Below are positions 1 through 9,469 of a stretch of 64,000 bases of DNA, one piece after another. The stretch comes from DASYXT01 sp035934555 (lineage in GTDB: Bacteria; Verrucomicrobiota; Verrucomicrobiia; Limisphaerales; UBA8199). Each line of letters opens with the position of its first letter. Position 1 is the stretch's first letter. Below the pieces are notes generated by a model. It did no database searches, was not told the DNA's origin, and was given only the letters and a program-made list of their open reading frames with translations. The translations under genes were made by a program, and so were the position numbers. The stretch covers positions 1 to 64,000 of the forward strand of contig DASYXT010000030.1 in the NCBI GenBank assembly GCA_035934555.1, read 5' to 3'.

Positions 1-509
1 AGACAGACGAAATGACAGGTTCGAGTAACGCGTTGCAAAACCCGTTTCTCGGCAGTGGTGAGTCAACCCCGAAGAAACGAAGAATTTAAGATGGGGAAAC
101 GGAAACTTTTTTACCGGTTGACACCCGCCCTAATGGGCGACACCGTTGCGGGCGGCGCCGCGGCCAGTCCAATGCCAATGACTTGCAGAGTCAGCGCCGC
201 ACAAAGAAACCTGGAACAGTTTTGCCGCAAGGTTGCGCTTTTCATAACGTCACGAACGATTATCGGGTCGGGTGAGAAATTCGCCTACGCCGACCGAGAT
301 CACCAGCACGGATTGATCGCGGTGCCATGCCGCATGGATTGCGGTCGTGGTGTCAGGCCGTTTGAATCGGTCAATGCCGCGGGAGGGTGGCCCTTTTTGC
401 AGAGTTGACCGGTGCGCCGGGAGGGGTATAACCGTGCAAACATGTGTCTTTCAGTCGGTGACTGGCAAACCGCCTCGCAAAGTTCCGGAGCGCCAGCATC
501 GCAGTTGAT
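1..509. other. No confident gene at the left edge
   Basis: I see no supportable gene before the GH5 start. Open frames exist on both strands, but none has a recognisable domain together with a start and ribosome-binding site. One minus-strand frame (about 455 down to 232) reads like protein but has no ATG, GTG or TTG upstream of that stretch, so at most it is a gene remnant. Confidence 0.4.
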
Positions 510-1685
510 ATGAAATATAGACCTCTTTTTCTCGCGGCGCTCCTTATCTCCCTCTGTCCGGCAACCGGCCTCAGCGGCCAAACCCGCGGAAGCGAAACAT
601 TCACGCCGTCCAACCCGCCGGAGATGAAACGCATTATTAGCCATGATACCCCGGCGTATCGCGCGGCGAAGCTGTTCCTGCGTGGGGCTAATCTCGGCAA
701 TTATTTGGAGTCGCGGCCAGGAGGGCGCGGCCGCGTTAGGGTTGCGGCGGAGGAATTTGCGAGCATGCACGAGCAGGGCTTTGACCACGTGCGCGTGCCC
801 ATCGGCTGGTATTACTACGCAGGCCCGGCCCCCGATTACACCCTCGCGCCCGAAATTTTTTCGCAAGTGGATTTTGTGGTCACCAATGCGCTGAAAAACG
901 AACTGGCGGTGATGATCAATATCCACCATTTCAACGCCCTGGATCGCGACCCGACCAATGCCACGGCCGAGTTCGTCGCGATCTGGAAGCAAGTGGCGGC
1001 TCATTATCAGGATTTTCCGGACCGGCTCGCGTTCGAACTGGACAACGAACCGCACGAGAAGGCGACGACGGCGGTGATGAACCCGATTGATGCGCAGGCC
1101 ATCGCCGAAATCCGCCGCTCGAATCCGCACCGGACGATTTTTGTCGAGCCAGGCGGTTGGGGGAGCATCAGCGAACTGAAAAACCTCGTGCTGCCCGATG
1201 ACCCCAATCTGATTGTGTCGGTGCATTGTTACGACCCGTTTTATTTCACGCACCAGGGCGCGACGTGGGCCGGACCGGACACCAAAGTGACTGGCATCCG
1301 TTTTCCCGGGCCGCCGCCGAGTCCGCTTGTGCCGGACCCGTCGCTGAAGTTAAACCGCTGGGTCACCAACTGGATTCACCAATACAACACCCTGCCTCAA
1401 AACGAGAATCCCAGCAGCCCGATTGCGTTCGAAGAAAAATTGAAATCTGCGCGCGCCTGGTCAGATTATTATGGGCGGCCGATTCATTTGGGCGAGTTCG
1501 GCTGCTTCACGACAGCCGATCCGCAATCGCGGGCGAATTTTTATGGTGCGTTTCGCCGCGCGTGCGAGGCGGACCAAATCGGCTGGGCGATCTGGGATTG
1601 GAGCGCAGGGTTTCGTTATTGGGATAAGGCGAAGCACCAGCCGATGCCCGGCATGCGCGAGGCATTGTTCGGCACGGCCAAGTGA
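510..1685 (+). CDS. Secreted glycoside hydrolase family 5 (cellulase-like)
   Basis: A 391-residue GH5-type (beta/alpha)8 hydrolase, probably an endo-beta-glucanase, mannanase or related exported enzyme. Residues 1-23 form a signal peptide (LFLAALLISLCPATG). GH5 landmarks appear in order: R95 in HVRVPIGW, the paired histidines in NIHH (139-140), the acid/base E180 in DNEPHE, HCY at 239-241, the nucleophile E329 in HLGEFG, and the closing WAIWDW tryptophans. Length matches a single catalytic domain with no carbohydrate-binding module. The ATG at 510 is chosen because it directly precedes the signal peptide. It is convergent with a methyltransferase 23 bp away. The family is secure; the substrate cannot be read from sequence. 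Confidence 0.92.
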   Translation: MKYRPLFLAALLISLCPATGLSGQTRGSETFTPSNPPEMKRIISHDTPAYRAAKLFLRGANLGNYLESRPGGRGRVRVAAEEFASMHEQGFDHVRVPIGWYYYAGPAPDYTLAPEIFSQVDFVVTNALKNELAVMINIHHFNALDRDPTNATAEFVAIWKQVAAHYQDFPDRLAFELDNEPHEKATTAVMNPIDAQAIAEIRRSNPHRTIFVEPGGWGSISELKNLVLPDDPNLIVSVHCYDPFYFTHQGATWAGPDTKVTGIRFPGPPPSPLVPDPSLKLNRWVTNWIHQYNTLPQNENPSSPIAFEEKLKSARAWSDYYGRPIHLGEFGCFTTADPQSRANFYGAFRRACEADQIGWAIWDWSAGFRYWDKAKHQPMPGMREALFGTAK

Positions 1686-1708
1686 TTATCCTCTCTGCGC
1701 TGCTGGAC

Positions 1709-2734
1709 TCACGTGCGGCCCATCACGATGGTATGTGGGCTGTCGGGAATGGGATGGGAAGTCATATTTTTAAAGCCCGCCTCGTGGTACATGCCCGTCA
1801 GTTCACTGAGGGTATAGGCATCACCTGCGGCGGTGCTGGCCAGCATCACCAGGCTGAACGTAGCCGGAACCGGGGGCGATACCCGGTCTTCATTGGGCAC
1901 AAATTCCAGCGTCGCGGCGCATCCCCCCGGCCGCAGTGCGCGATGCACTTTTCGTAACAATCCGACGCAGGTCGGCGAGTCGAAATGATGTAAAAAATTG
2001 GTCAGGAGCACAGCGTCGTAGGGTCCGCCGAAATCGACATCGAAGGCGCTGCCGGGCAGCATCTCGTAACGGTCCTGGACGCCGGCCTTGCCAGCGTTAT
2101 CCATGGCGACGCGCAGCACCGGCGCCCAGTCCAGCCCTGTGATGCGCGCCTGCGCGTTTTGTTTGGCGATTTCGATGCCGAATAAGCCGTGCCCGGCGGC
2201 GATGTCCAGCACGCGCATCGGGCCGCTGCGGCCTTCCAGCACGATTCGGCCCAACGGACCACACAAAGGGGCCATCATCGGCGCCATCGTTTGGGCGAAT
2301 TGCACCCAAATCGGATTCTCCGGCTCAACGCTGCCCTCGCCCGGCAAAACCGTCCGGCCGTTACGCACCACTTCGGTCAGCCGGTCGTAGGGTTCGCGCA
2401 TGGCCGGGTTGCTTAAGAAGTGCGCGATCGACGCGAGGGAAGACGGCGAGCGCGGGTCGAGAAAGGCGGCGCTGGTTGGGCTGTGACGGTACTGGCCGTC
2501 TTCTTTTTCCAGCACGCCGCAGATGGTAAGGAAATCGCACAAGATGCGGATGCCGCGTTGGGAGGCTCGACAATGGCGCGCCAACGAAGGCACATCGCCC
2601 GGGCCTTCGCCAATCGCGCGGAACAAGTCCAGCTCGATCGCCGCTTTCAACGCGGCGGTGCGCTGGTGGGCCTGGAGCATCTCGAACACCAGGGTGGGCG
2701 CAAGCCGACCCGCAGGAGTATTGGCTGGGGACAT
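1709..2734 (-). CDS. SAM-dependent O-methyltransferase (acetylserotonin-type fold)
   Basis: A 341-residue protein with the two-part layout of the methyltransferase-2 family. Residues 15-95 form a winged-helix dimerisation domain (LDLFRAIGEG, GVLEKEDGQY). A Rossmann methyltransferase domain follows, with motif I VLDIAAGHG at 175-183 and the acidic SAM-ribose position in GLDWAP near 202. NFLHHFD at 246-252 carries the histidine found near the active site in many family members. This family methylates hydroxyls on small aromatic or polyketide-like metabolites. There is no biosynthetic cluster nearby, so the substrate is unknown. It is the downstream neighbour of a dienelactone-hydrolase-like gene on the same strand, 45 bp away. 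Confidence 0.85.
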   Translation of the reverse strand: MSPANTPAGRLAPTLVFEMLQAHQRTAALKAAIELDLFRAIGEGPGDVPSLARHCRASQRGIRILCDFLTICGVLEKEDGQYRHSPTSAAFLDPRSPSSLASIAHFLSNPAMREPYDRLTEVVRNGRTVLPGEGSVEPENPIWVQFAQTMAPMMAPLCGPLGRIVLEGRSGPMRVLDIAAGHGLFGIEIAKQNAQARITGLDWAPVLRVAMDNAGKAGVQDRYEMLPGSAFDVDFGGPYDAVLLTNFLHHFDSPTCVGLLRKVHRALRPGGCAATLEFVPNEDRVSPPVPATFSLVMLASTAAGDAYTLSELTGMYHEAGFKNMTSHPIPDSPHTIVMGRT

Positions 2735-2778
2735 ATTACAAAAGCCTGTTCGCAGAATTAGTAGCTGTCAACAACTGC

Positions 2779-3576
2779 TCACAACCCGCTGAGCTTCTCC
2801 TTCCATCGTTTCCATGCTTCATCGCGGGCGCGTTGGTCTGCCTGCCGCGCATCCGGCGCCTCGCCGGCGCGCATGAAGCCATGCCCGGCCCCCTCGTAAA
2901 CAACCGGTTCATAGGTCTTGCCGGCTTGCTTCATAAGTTCTGAGGCTTTGGGCACGGTCGCGGTGATGCGCGCGTCGTTCCCGCCATAAAATCCGTACAC
3001 CGGGCAAGCGATCCGCGCGAGGTCTTGCGGTCGCTCTGGCGCCGGCCCGTAAAAAACGAATGCGGCCGTCAGGTCTTTTTCGTTGGTGGCGAATCGGAAA
3101 GACTGTCCGCCGCCCCAGCAGAAGCCTGCGACGGCGAGCTTGCCGTCGCACGCAGGCAGCTTTCGCAGGTAATCGGCAACGGCCTTTAAATCGCCCGTGA
3201 TTTGTTCAGGTGGGAGCGATGAAATCGCCTTGCGCACGGCGTCGTTGCCGCCCAGTTCCGCGGTTCCGCCGCCGCCTGGGGCCGTGCCGGAAAGCAGGTC
3301 AGGCGCAATTGCGATGTAGCCGGCTTCGGCCAATTGATCGGCAACCCCGCGCACCCAATCCGTAAGTCCAAAAATCTCATGGATCACGAGCACCGCCCCG
3401 GCCTTCTGTTTAACCTCGGGGTAAGCGATGAAACAATTCACCTCGCGTTGGCCATTCCTGATCTTGACCCATTCGAGGTGGCGCGGGGAGTTGTCGAGCC
3501 GCGCCTTGGCCCATGGTTGCGCCTGGGCCACCGACGCGACAAGGACCGCCGCGAAAATTCCAGCCAGAGTTTTCAT
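2779..3576 (-). CDS. Exported dienelactone hydrolase family protein
   Basis: A 265-residue alpha/beta hydrolase. The ATG at 3576 is preferred over an upstream in-frame start at 3798 because it opens a clear signal peptide (MKTLAGIFAAVLVASVAQAQ), whereas the longer version buries it. The dienelactone hydrolase catalytic set is visible: E67 in VIHEIFG, nucleophile C153 in GFCWGG, D201 in GGNDARI and H232 in GAGHGF. The family hydrolyses lactones or esters. The exported form is common in Bacteroidetes and Verrucomicrobia and its substrate is undefined. It is divergent from the GH27 gene and same-strand with the methyltransferase. Confidence 0.88.
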   Translation of the reverse strand: MKTLAGIFAAVLVASVAQAQPWAKARLDNSPRHLEWVKIRNGQREVNCFIAYPEVKQKAGAVLVIHEIFGLTDWVRGVADQLAEAGYIAIAPDLLSGTAPGGGGTAELGGNDAVRKAISSLPPEQITGDLKAVADYLRKLPACDGKLAVAGFCWGGGQSFRFATNEKDLTAAFVFYGPAPERPQDLARIACPVYGFYGGNDARITATVPKASELMKQAGKTYEPVVYEGAGHGFMRAGEAPDARQADQRARDEAWKRWKEKLSGL

Positions 3577-3779
3577 GATGATGTTGGTGCTGGACAAGGT
3601 AGCCCAAGGTGCACGTTGTGCAATCATGCCTTCACGACAAAACGATCCATTTTCAGAAACTCGCGTAAACCGCACGAGCGTGCGAGCCCGAGGTGCAGCG
3701 GGATAGTTCAACATTACGCTTTGACGAAAACACCCTTTCGCGGCAGGTTCAGGCGTAGTCGGCCAAATCCGGCGCCAAA

Positions 3780-6700
3780 ATGCTTCGTCGCTTTTCATCC
3801 CTTTTGCTTTTCCTGCTCGCGCTGCTTGCCGCCCCGATGAGCTGGGCTCTGACCAATGGGCTGGCGCTCACCCCGCCGATGGGTTGGAATAGCTGGAACA
3901 ATTTCGGCTGCGGCATTAACGAAGCCATTATCCGCGCCACGGCCGACGCGATGGCGACCAACGGGATGAAGGCGGCCGGCTACCAGTTCATTAATATGGA
4001 CGATTGCTGGGCCGTAAGCCGCGATCCCACCGGGGTCCTCGTGGCTGACCCGGCCAAATTCCCCAGCGGGATCAAGGCTCTGGCCGATTATGTCCATGCT
4101 GACGGGCTTAAACTAGGCGTCTATTCGGATCATGGCGTGCTAACGTGCGGCGGCCGGCCCGGTGGTTACGGCTACGAATACCTGGACGCGAATACCTATG
4201 CTTCCTGGGGGGTGGATTACCTTAAGTATGATAACTGCAATTGGCCGCCGGGTGACGTACCTCAGGCCGATTACTTCCATATGAGCGATGCGCTGCTAAG
4301 GTCCGGCCGGCCGATTACATTCAGCATTTGCGCCTGGAGCTTTTTGTCCTGGAACCCGGACCTTGGGAACTTATGGCGCACCACGGGCGACATCAGCGAC
4401 TCCTACGACAGCATGGTTTCCAAGCTGGCGCCCAACAGCCAATCGGCGTACGTCGCCGGACTGGGCCGCTGGAACGATCCGGATATGCTCGAAGTTGGCC
4501 GCGGCGGCATGAGCACCATTGAGGACCAGGCGCATTTCACGTTGTGGTGCATTATGGCGGCGCCGCTGATCGCCGGCAACGACCTGACCAGCATGTCTGC
4601 GCAAACTTTGGCCATTTTGACCAACCCGGAGGTGATTGCCGTGGACCAGGACCCGGCCGGCGAGCAGGGCATTCAAGTGGCTGGTTCGACCCTCAATCAG
4701 GTTTGGTGCAAACCTTTGGGATCGGATTTCCGCGTCAAAGCTGTTGCACTGTTTAACAATGACACCAATGCGGCGAGCATGACGGTGACCTGGACGGACC
4801 TTGGCCTGCAGGCTGGGGCAGCGACGGTGCGTGATCTTTGGGCGCGAAGGGACCTTGGCTCGTTCAGCAATGGGTTCACCACGAATGTGCCTGCCCATGG
4901 TGTAGTGCTGCTAAAGGTGATGGGCACCGCACCAGCACTGCCCGGCAGCACCGGGCTGTTTTATCTGAGCGACCTCACAGCGGCCTATGCCTATGTGGGC
5001 TGGGGCAGCATGACGAAGGACAGGAGCATCGGCGGCAATGCGATTACGCTCAACGGCACGACTTATGGCAAGGGCCTGGGCGTGCACGCCTTCTCAGGTG
5101 TTGAGTATCGCCTGGGCGCAATCGCTTCCCGCTTTCAGGCAGATATTGGCGTGGATGATGAAGTGGGCGTGGGCTATGGGTCAGTGGTGTTCCAGGTATA
5201 TGCCGATGGCAGGAAGATCTACGACAGCGGCGTGATGCATGGCGGTGACCCGCACCAGACCCTCAATCTGGACGTCACGGGGGTGAATCGGTTGACGCTC
5301 GGCGTCAATGATGCCGATGATAACATCAGTTATGACCACGCCGATTGGGCGGGCGCGCGCGTCGCCGTGCTGAGCACTATTCCCGCAGTGCCGCTCGCGC
5401 CGACGGGTTTGGTGGGCACGCCGGGCAATCCAATCGGGCTGGCTTGGAACGCCACCCGCGGCGCGACGAGTTACAACCTCAAACGCGCCCTCGCTTCGGC
5501 TGGCCCATATACGAACGTGGCGGCAGTGGAATTGCCCGCGTTCAGCGACACAAACGTCATACCCGGCACGACCTATTACTATTCCGTCTCAGCATCCAAT
5601 GCGGCGGGTGAGAGCGCCAGTTCGAGCCCGGTGACGGTGACTGGTTGCGCCATGCCGGATGCTCCGCTGGGCCTGGTGGCAGGCGCGAGCGGAGGGCAGT
5701 TCACCTTGGGCTGGAACCCGGCTGCGGGGGCGAGCAGCTACAATGTCGTGCGCGCTACCAGCGCGACACCCTTCAACTATGTTGCGACCGGTTTGACTGG
5801 AACTTTCTTCATCGACACGAACGTGATGGCCGGCGTGACGTATTTCTATCGCGTCGCGGCGAGTAACGCTTGCAACCAGGGCCTCTTCTCAGAGGCCGTG
5901 GCTGTGAGCACGCCTCCGCCAGCACCGACGGGTCTGATTGCGATGCCGGTGGGGACGCGTGCGTTCCTCAGTTGGACGCCGCTGCCGACAACCGTCGGTT
6001 ACGATGTAAAACGCTCGAGCATTAGTGGCGGCCCATTTGTCACCCTTGCGAGCAATCTCACCGGTCCGCCATGGCTGGATAGCGGCCTTTCCGCAAACAA
6101 CACTTACTACTATGTCGTAGCGGCGGTTAACGCCGGTGGGGAGGGCCCTAATTCGGCTGAGGCTGTAATGACCACATGCGGCGCGGCCTTGCCCAACGGA
6201 TGGAGCGACCAGGATATCGGCAGTGTAGGCGTCGCTGGGAGCGGTTCCGGTTGTGTGGATGTGTTCGCCGTCGAAGGCGGCGGCGATGATATCTGGAATA
6301 ATGCCGATGCGTTCAATTTCGTCAGCACGGCTCTGAGCGGAGATAACACGATCATCGCGCGCGTGATGGCCGTCGAAAACACCGACGGCTGGGCCAAGGG
6401 CGGGGTGATGTTCCGCAACGACACGACCGCTGGCTCGATGTTCGCCGATGCGTTCGTCAGCCCGGGGAACGGTGTCAATTTCCAGTGGCGCGCCAGCACC
6501 GGTGGTACGTGCGGTTCCGCCGGCATCAGCGGCATCACCGCGCCCGTCTGGGTCCGCCTGACTCGCAGCGGCGCGAGCTTCACTGCTTCCTACGGCAGCG
6601 ACGGCTTGACCTGGACGTTGTTGGGAACCCAGACTATCCCGATGGCCACCACGGTGCGGGCTGGGCTCGAAGTCACGGCGCATAATAATGCCGCATTGTG

Positions 6701-7208
6701 CCTGGCGGGGTTTGATAATGTCGCCACCGCTGTACCCGCAACTCCGGAAGGTTTGGCGGGGTTCGGTGGCAATGGCTGGGTAAGCTTGAGCTGGAGTCCT
6801 TCGCCCGGAGCGGCCGTCTATCACGTGAAACGTGCTTCGGTCAGTGGTGGTCCCTACACCACCATCGGAAATCCCACAGGCGGTTTCTACCTCGATACGG
6901 GTCTGGCGAACTGGAGCACGTCGTACTACGTAGTTTCGGCTTTCAACAGTCTGGGCGAAAGCGCCAACAGCACGGAAATTGGTGTAACTCCAAGGCCGCC
7001 GCCGTTACTTGGGCTCGGTGCCGGCACGCCGCTCTCGTTATCGTGGCCCGCGTGGGCCAGCGGCTACACCGTCTTTAGTGCGAGTAACTTGATCGATCCA
7101 ATCCTATGGCAGGTGGTCACAAATATTCCGCAAACCACAGGCAGCACGTTCTACCTGCCCATCGCGCCTGCAGGGCGGCAACAGTTCTTTCGCCTCGGCG
7201 CACCCTGA
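3780..7208 (+). CDS. Multidomain GH27 alpha-galactosidase with NPCBM and FN3 modules
   Basis: A 1142-residue secreted enzyme. A signal peptide spans 1-23. The GH27 catalytic domain (about 25-380) shows TPPMGWNSWNNFGC, the NMDDCW substrate loop, nucleophile D151 in YLKYDNC, the proton donor expected at D204 in WRTTGDISDS, and WNDPDM at 231-236. An NPCBM galactose-binding-like domain follows (about 391-531, GLGVHAFSGVEYRLG). Three fibronectin-III repeats cover roughly 538-800. A DUF1349/laminin-G-like sandwich (GGVMFRNDTTAGS) and a fourth FN3 come next. The end is a C-terminal module closing QQFFRLG that recurs in other proteins of this window. The activity is alpha-galactosidase or alpha-N-acetylgalactosaminidase. 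The accessory domains imply work on cell-surface or plant polysaccharide. Confidence 0.92.
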   Translation: MLRRFSSLLLFLLALLAAPMSWALTNGLALTPPMGWNSWNNFGCGINEAIIRATADAMATNGMKAAGYQFINMDDCWAVSRDPTGVLVADPAKFPSGIKALADYVHADGLKLGVYSDHGVLTCGGRPGGYGYEYLDANTYASWGVDYLKYDNCNWPPGDVPQADYFHMSDALLRSGRPITFSICAWSFLSWNPDLGNLWRTTGDISDSYDSMVSKLAPNSQSAYVAGLGRWNDPDMLEVGRGGMSTIEDQAHFTLWCIMAAPLIAGNDLTSMSAQTLAILTNPEVIAVDQDPAGEQGIQVAGSTLNQVWCKPLGSDFRVKAVALFNNDTNAASMTVTWTDLGLQAGAATVRDLWARRDLGSFSNGFTTNVPAHGVVLLKVMGTAPALPGSTGLFYLSDLTAAYAYVGWGSMTKDRSIGGNAITLNGTTYGKGLGVHAFSGVEYRLGAIASRFQADIGVDDEVGVGYGSVVFQVYADGRKIYDSGVMHGGDPHQTLNLDVTGVNRLTLGVNDADDNISYDHADWAGARVAVLSTIPAVPLAPTGLVGTPGNPIGLAWNATRGATSYNLKRALASAGPYTNVAAVELPAFSDTNVIPGTTYYYSVSASNAAGESASSSPVTVTGCAMPDAPLGLVAGASGGQFTLGWNPAAGASSYNVVRATSATPFNYVATGLTGTFFIDTNVMAGVTYFYRVAASNACNQGLFSEAVAVSTPPPAPTGLIAMPVGTRAFLSWTPLPTTVGYDVKRSSISGGPFVTLASNLTGPPWLDSGLSANNTYYYVVAAVNAGGEGPNSAEAVMTTCGAALPNGWSDQDIGSVGVAGSGSGCVDVFAVEGGGDDIWNNADAFNFVSTALSGDNTIIARVMAVENTDGWAKGGVMFRNDTTAGSMFADAFVSPGNGVNFQWRASTGGTCGSAGISGITAPVWVRLTRSGASFTASYGSDGLTWTLLGTQTIPMATTVRAGLEVTAHNNAALCLAGFDNVATAVPATPEGLAGFGGNGWVSLSWSPSPGAAVYHVKRASVSGGPYTTIGNPTGGFYLDTGLANWSTSYYVVSAFNSLGESANSTEIGVTPRPPPLLGLGAGTPLSLSWPAWASGYTVFSASNLIDPILWQVVTNIPQTTGSTFYLPIAPAGRQQFFRLGAP

Positions 7209-7349
7209 CATTTGGCCGTACGTTTAGTCCCAAGCGGGAGTGCTTGGCCGGAACCGGAATTGCCCGCCGTTAAAGCGGGTGGAGCGACACTAGAAGAGAA
7301 TTGACACTTCGGTGCGCCGTGATTCCCTTTTCCAGTTACGTCTTAACAA

Positions 7350-8819
7350 ATGAGAATAAACGCGCTGATTGGGCTGATCGCTTTTGTTTCAAGCCTGACG
7401 GTGCGGTGCTCCGCCGCTACGAATTCGCCGGGACTTCCCGCGGAGGTTAACCTCAATCCTGGCGCGGGCCGGGGAGACATGCTGATTGTCCCAGTGCGGA
7501 TCGGGAGTGGCGAGGAGGTGGCCTTTATCGTCGATACGGGTTCATCGGGCACGCTGCCGGACGAGCGATTGCAGCCGATGCTCGGAGACCGAGTCGGGAC
7601 GATGTCCATGCAAAGCTGGGGAAAAACCAGCACTCACGCGGTGTACGCAGCACCGCCGCTGTATTTAGGCGGGGTCAGGCTGCTGACCGGCCGCAATGTT
7701 GCCACTTATGATTTCGGGCCCGATTCGGAGCACAGTGGTTTCCGCATTGAAGGTATGCTGAGCATTGATTGCTTGAGGAACTACTGCATCCAACTGGATT
7801 TCAAGGATGAGAAGATGCGTTTTTTGAGCCCTAAACAAGTCAACGCCGCGGCCTTGGGCAAAGCATTTCCGATTGAGTTCCGCGGCGGGCGTCCATGGAT
7901 TGTTCATGACGGCCTGGTTGCGGGCAAAGCCGGACGGTCTCTTATTGACAGCGGGTACGTCACCGACGGAGCAATTAAGGGCCTGAGCGGGTCGTATTTC
8001 CCCGAGCGGTTATGGGAAGGCCAGCAGTACACCAACCTTGTGCTTGGCAATGGAGGCAACGTGCTGGGTCTAAGATTCCTGGCGCGCCATTTGGTGACGT
8101 TGGACTTTCCTCGTCGAACCCTGTATCTGCGGCAGCGATCGATTGGCCCGCTGTCGGGTGACACGATTCCGTTCCTGAGGACAACGCGAGTCGATGCTCT
8201 GGAGCCTCTCATCAAAGCCGTCCTCCAACAGGATGCCGAAGGAGCCCAGGCGTCACTAGCGGCTCTGGAGAAGAGCAATGCCAGCGAGCTGATCAAAGGG
8301 ATTGGAGCGAAGTTGAGGGCGGTGCTGGAGCACAGACCCAAGCCGACGCCGGCAAGTGTCCCGCGCGATGTCACTGACCTGGCTCTGGGCGATGCGCAGG
8401 CTAGCCTCGCCCAGGTAGGCTGGCTTGAACCAGCCGCCAACCGTGTTCCGGTCAGCAACGAGATGCAATCGCCGCTGTTGGACTCAGGCCGGCTCTACGC
8501 GACGGGGTTATACGCGCACTCGCCATCGCGGTACGTATTCGACCTGGGCGGCAAATGGCAGCACCTGCGGGGCGAGGCCGGGCTGCACACCGCCTTTCAA
8601 CCTTATGCCTTTGGGGTCGTGTTTGTTATCAAAGCCGATGGCAAGGAAGTATTTCGCTCGGCGACCATTCGCGGAGCAGCCAAAGCCAGCTACGCGATTG
8701 ACGTGACTGGCGTCCAGACGCTGGAGCTTGATGTTGAACAGGCCGTGAGCCGCAACGGCGGCAACTGGGCCTTGTGGCTGGACCCAACGCTCTCCCGAGA
8801 CGCCACGAGTAAGCTCTGA
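7350..8819 (+). CDS. Secreted retropepsin-like aspartyl protease with C-terminal NPCBM domain
   Basis: A 489-residue exported protein (signal peptide 1-23). The N-terminal half has an aspartic-protease flap-and-loop signature, IVDTGSSG with D62, and a second half-motif LIDSG with D200. This resembles the bacterial clan-AA proteins that carry two lobes in one chain. Residues about 240-340 are helical and low in recognisable motifs. The C-terminal part (about 345-480) matches the NPCBM fold (GLYAHSPSRYVFDLGG, VFVIKADGKEVF, IDVTGVQTLELDV), as in the upstream GH27. Proteolytic activity is inferred only from the DTG/DSG motifs. The gene lies 141 bp downstream of GH27 and could be co-transcribed. 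Confidence 0.75.
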   Translation: MRINALIGLIAFVSSLTVRCSAATNSPGLPAEVNLNPGAGRGDMLIVPVRIGSGEEVAFIVDTGSSGTLPDERLQPMLGDRVGTMSMQSWGKTSTHAVYAAPPLYLGGVRLLTGRNVATYDFGPDSEHSGFRIEGMLSIDCLRNYCIQLDFKDEKMRFLSPKQVNAAALGKAFPIEFRGGRPWIVHDGLVAGKAGRSLIDSGYVTDGAIKGLSGSYFPERLWEGQQYTNLVLGNGGNVLGLRFLARHLVTLDFPRRTLYLRQRSIGPLSGDTIPFLRTTRVDALEPLIKAVLQQDAEGAQASLAALEKSNASELIKGIGAKLRAVLEHRPKPTPASVPRDVTDLALGDAQASLAQVGWLEPAANRVPVSNEMQSPLLDSGRLYATGLYAHSPSRYVFDLGGKWQHLRGEAGLHTAFQPYAFGVVFVIKADGKEVFRSATIRGAAKASYAIDVTGVQTLELDVEQAVSRNGGNWALWLDPTLSRDATSKL

Positions 8820-9109
8820 CCTTTGGTTGCCTGGGTCTGGAGCAGAGGAATTCTGCTGGAAAGGTCCCAGTTCGTAACAATGCTGACGCTCTCAGTAAGT
8901 GTGGCCGCTGGAATCTGAGGGGGCAATGGGTTGCTTTGCGCCTACCGCGGCACATTTTTGCCGTGATGGATAAAAACTCACAGAGCAACCAGCTTTCCGA
9001 CTCCTTTTAGCAAGCCAGCACCGGGACTTAGGCACGGCATGCCTCCTGCTTTAGTTTCTTGGGTGGCCGATGGCGCTGCGGGCTATCTGGCGCGCGGCGG
9101 CTTGGCACG

Positions 9110-9118
9110 TGGTATAAT
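9110..9118 (+). promoter_or_regulatory. Extended -10 promoter candidate
   Basis: TGGTATAAT gives a perfect TATAAT preceded by the TGn extension, which can compensate for the lack of a -35 box; none is visible 17 bp upstream. It would start a transcript near 9125, at the base of the hairpin described next, and read into the small membrane-protein frame at 9180. Confidence 0.45.
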
Positions 9119-9124
9119 TATTCT

Positions 9125-9166
9125 GTTCGGACAAGAGCGCGAGCACGGAGCGTGCGCGCTCCGAAC
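9125..9166 (+). promoter_or_regulatory. Strong 5'-UTR hairpin before a small gene
   Basis: Nested complementary arms form one long stem: GTTCG (9125-9129) with CGAAC (9162-9166), GAGCGCG (9135-9141) with CGCGCTC (9155-9161), and CAC (9144-9146) with GTG (9152-9154), closing on a five-base loop. It ends directly before the purine-rich site AAAGGAAAG and the ATG at 9180. It has no T-run, so it is not an intrinsic terminator. A role in mRNA stability or translation control is inference. Confidence 0.5.
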
Positions 9167-9179
9167 GAAAGGAAAGCGT

Positions 9180-9440
9180 ATGAAGTGGGTAAGACCTCGG
9201 GTCAGACCGCGTTTAGATGGTGGGTCGGGAGCACAGGCGGTATCGCAGCAGGAATATCGTGGGCCGGTAGAGACTTCGCAAGGTATCGAGGCGCGAAGTC
9301 GGCAGAGCGTGCTCGCGGTTTGGGCATGGGCGTGGCGAATACTAGTAGCCCTCGCCTTGGTAGGTCTGGCAACGTTCGCCCTTTATTGCCTGACCGGCTC
9401 GCTCGAAAAACCAGCGGCGTTATACCCTGGAGAGAATTGA
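9180..9440 (+). CDS. Small single-pass membrane protein, unknown
   Basis: A possible 86-residue protein. Support comes from a purine-rich ribosome-binding site (AAAGGAAAG, 5-6 bases before ATG), an extended -10 element upstream and one convincing membrane segment near residues 46-66 (WRILVALALVGLATFALYCL). The N-terminal 40 residues are basic and polar. I do not recognise a family. The frame can be extended upstream to 9039, but that part has no start signal and crosses the hairpin. It is convergent with the PEP-CTERM propeller gene, whose stop is 30 bp away. It may be a spurious frame in a 650-bp gap. Confidence 0.4.
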   Translation: MKWVRPRVRPRLDGGSGAQAVSQQEYRGPVETSQGIEARSRQSVLAVWAWAWRILVALALVGLATFALYCLTGSLEKPAALYPGEN

Positions 9441-9469
9441 CTTTCTCTTTTTTGTTTTTCCTGACGGGC

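Noticed and set aside
55..408. A 117-codon plus-strand frame at the left edge
   Set aside because: No domain, no ribosome-binding site and unusual composition.
300..1253. A 317-codon minus-strand frame opposite GH5
   Set aside because: Arg/His-rich composition typical of antisense reading of GC-rich genes; GH5 catalytic motifs on the other strand are decisive.
5889..6824. A 311-codon minus-strand frame opposite the GH27 FN3 region
   Set aside because: Antisense to well-formed FN3 repeats; composition is artefactual.
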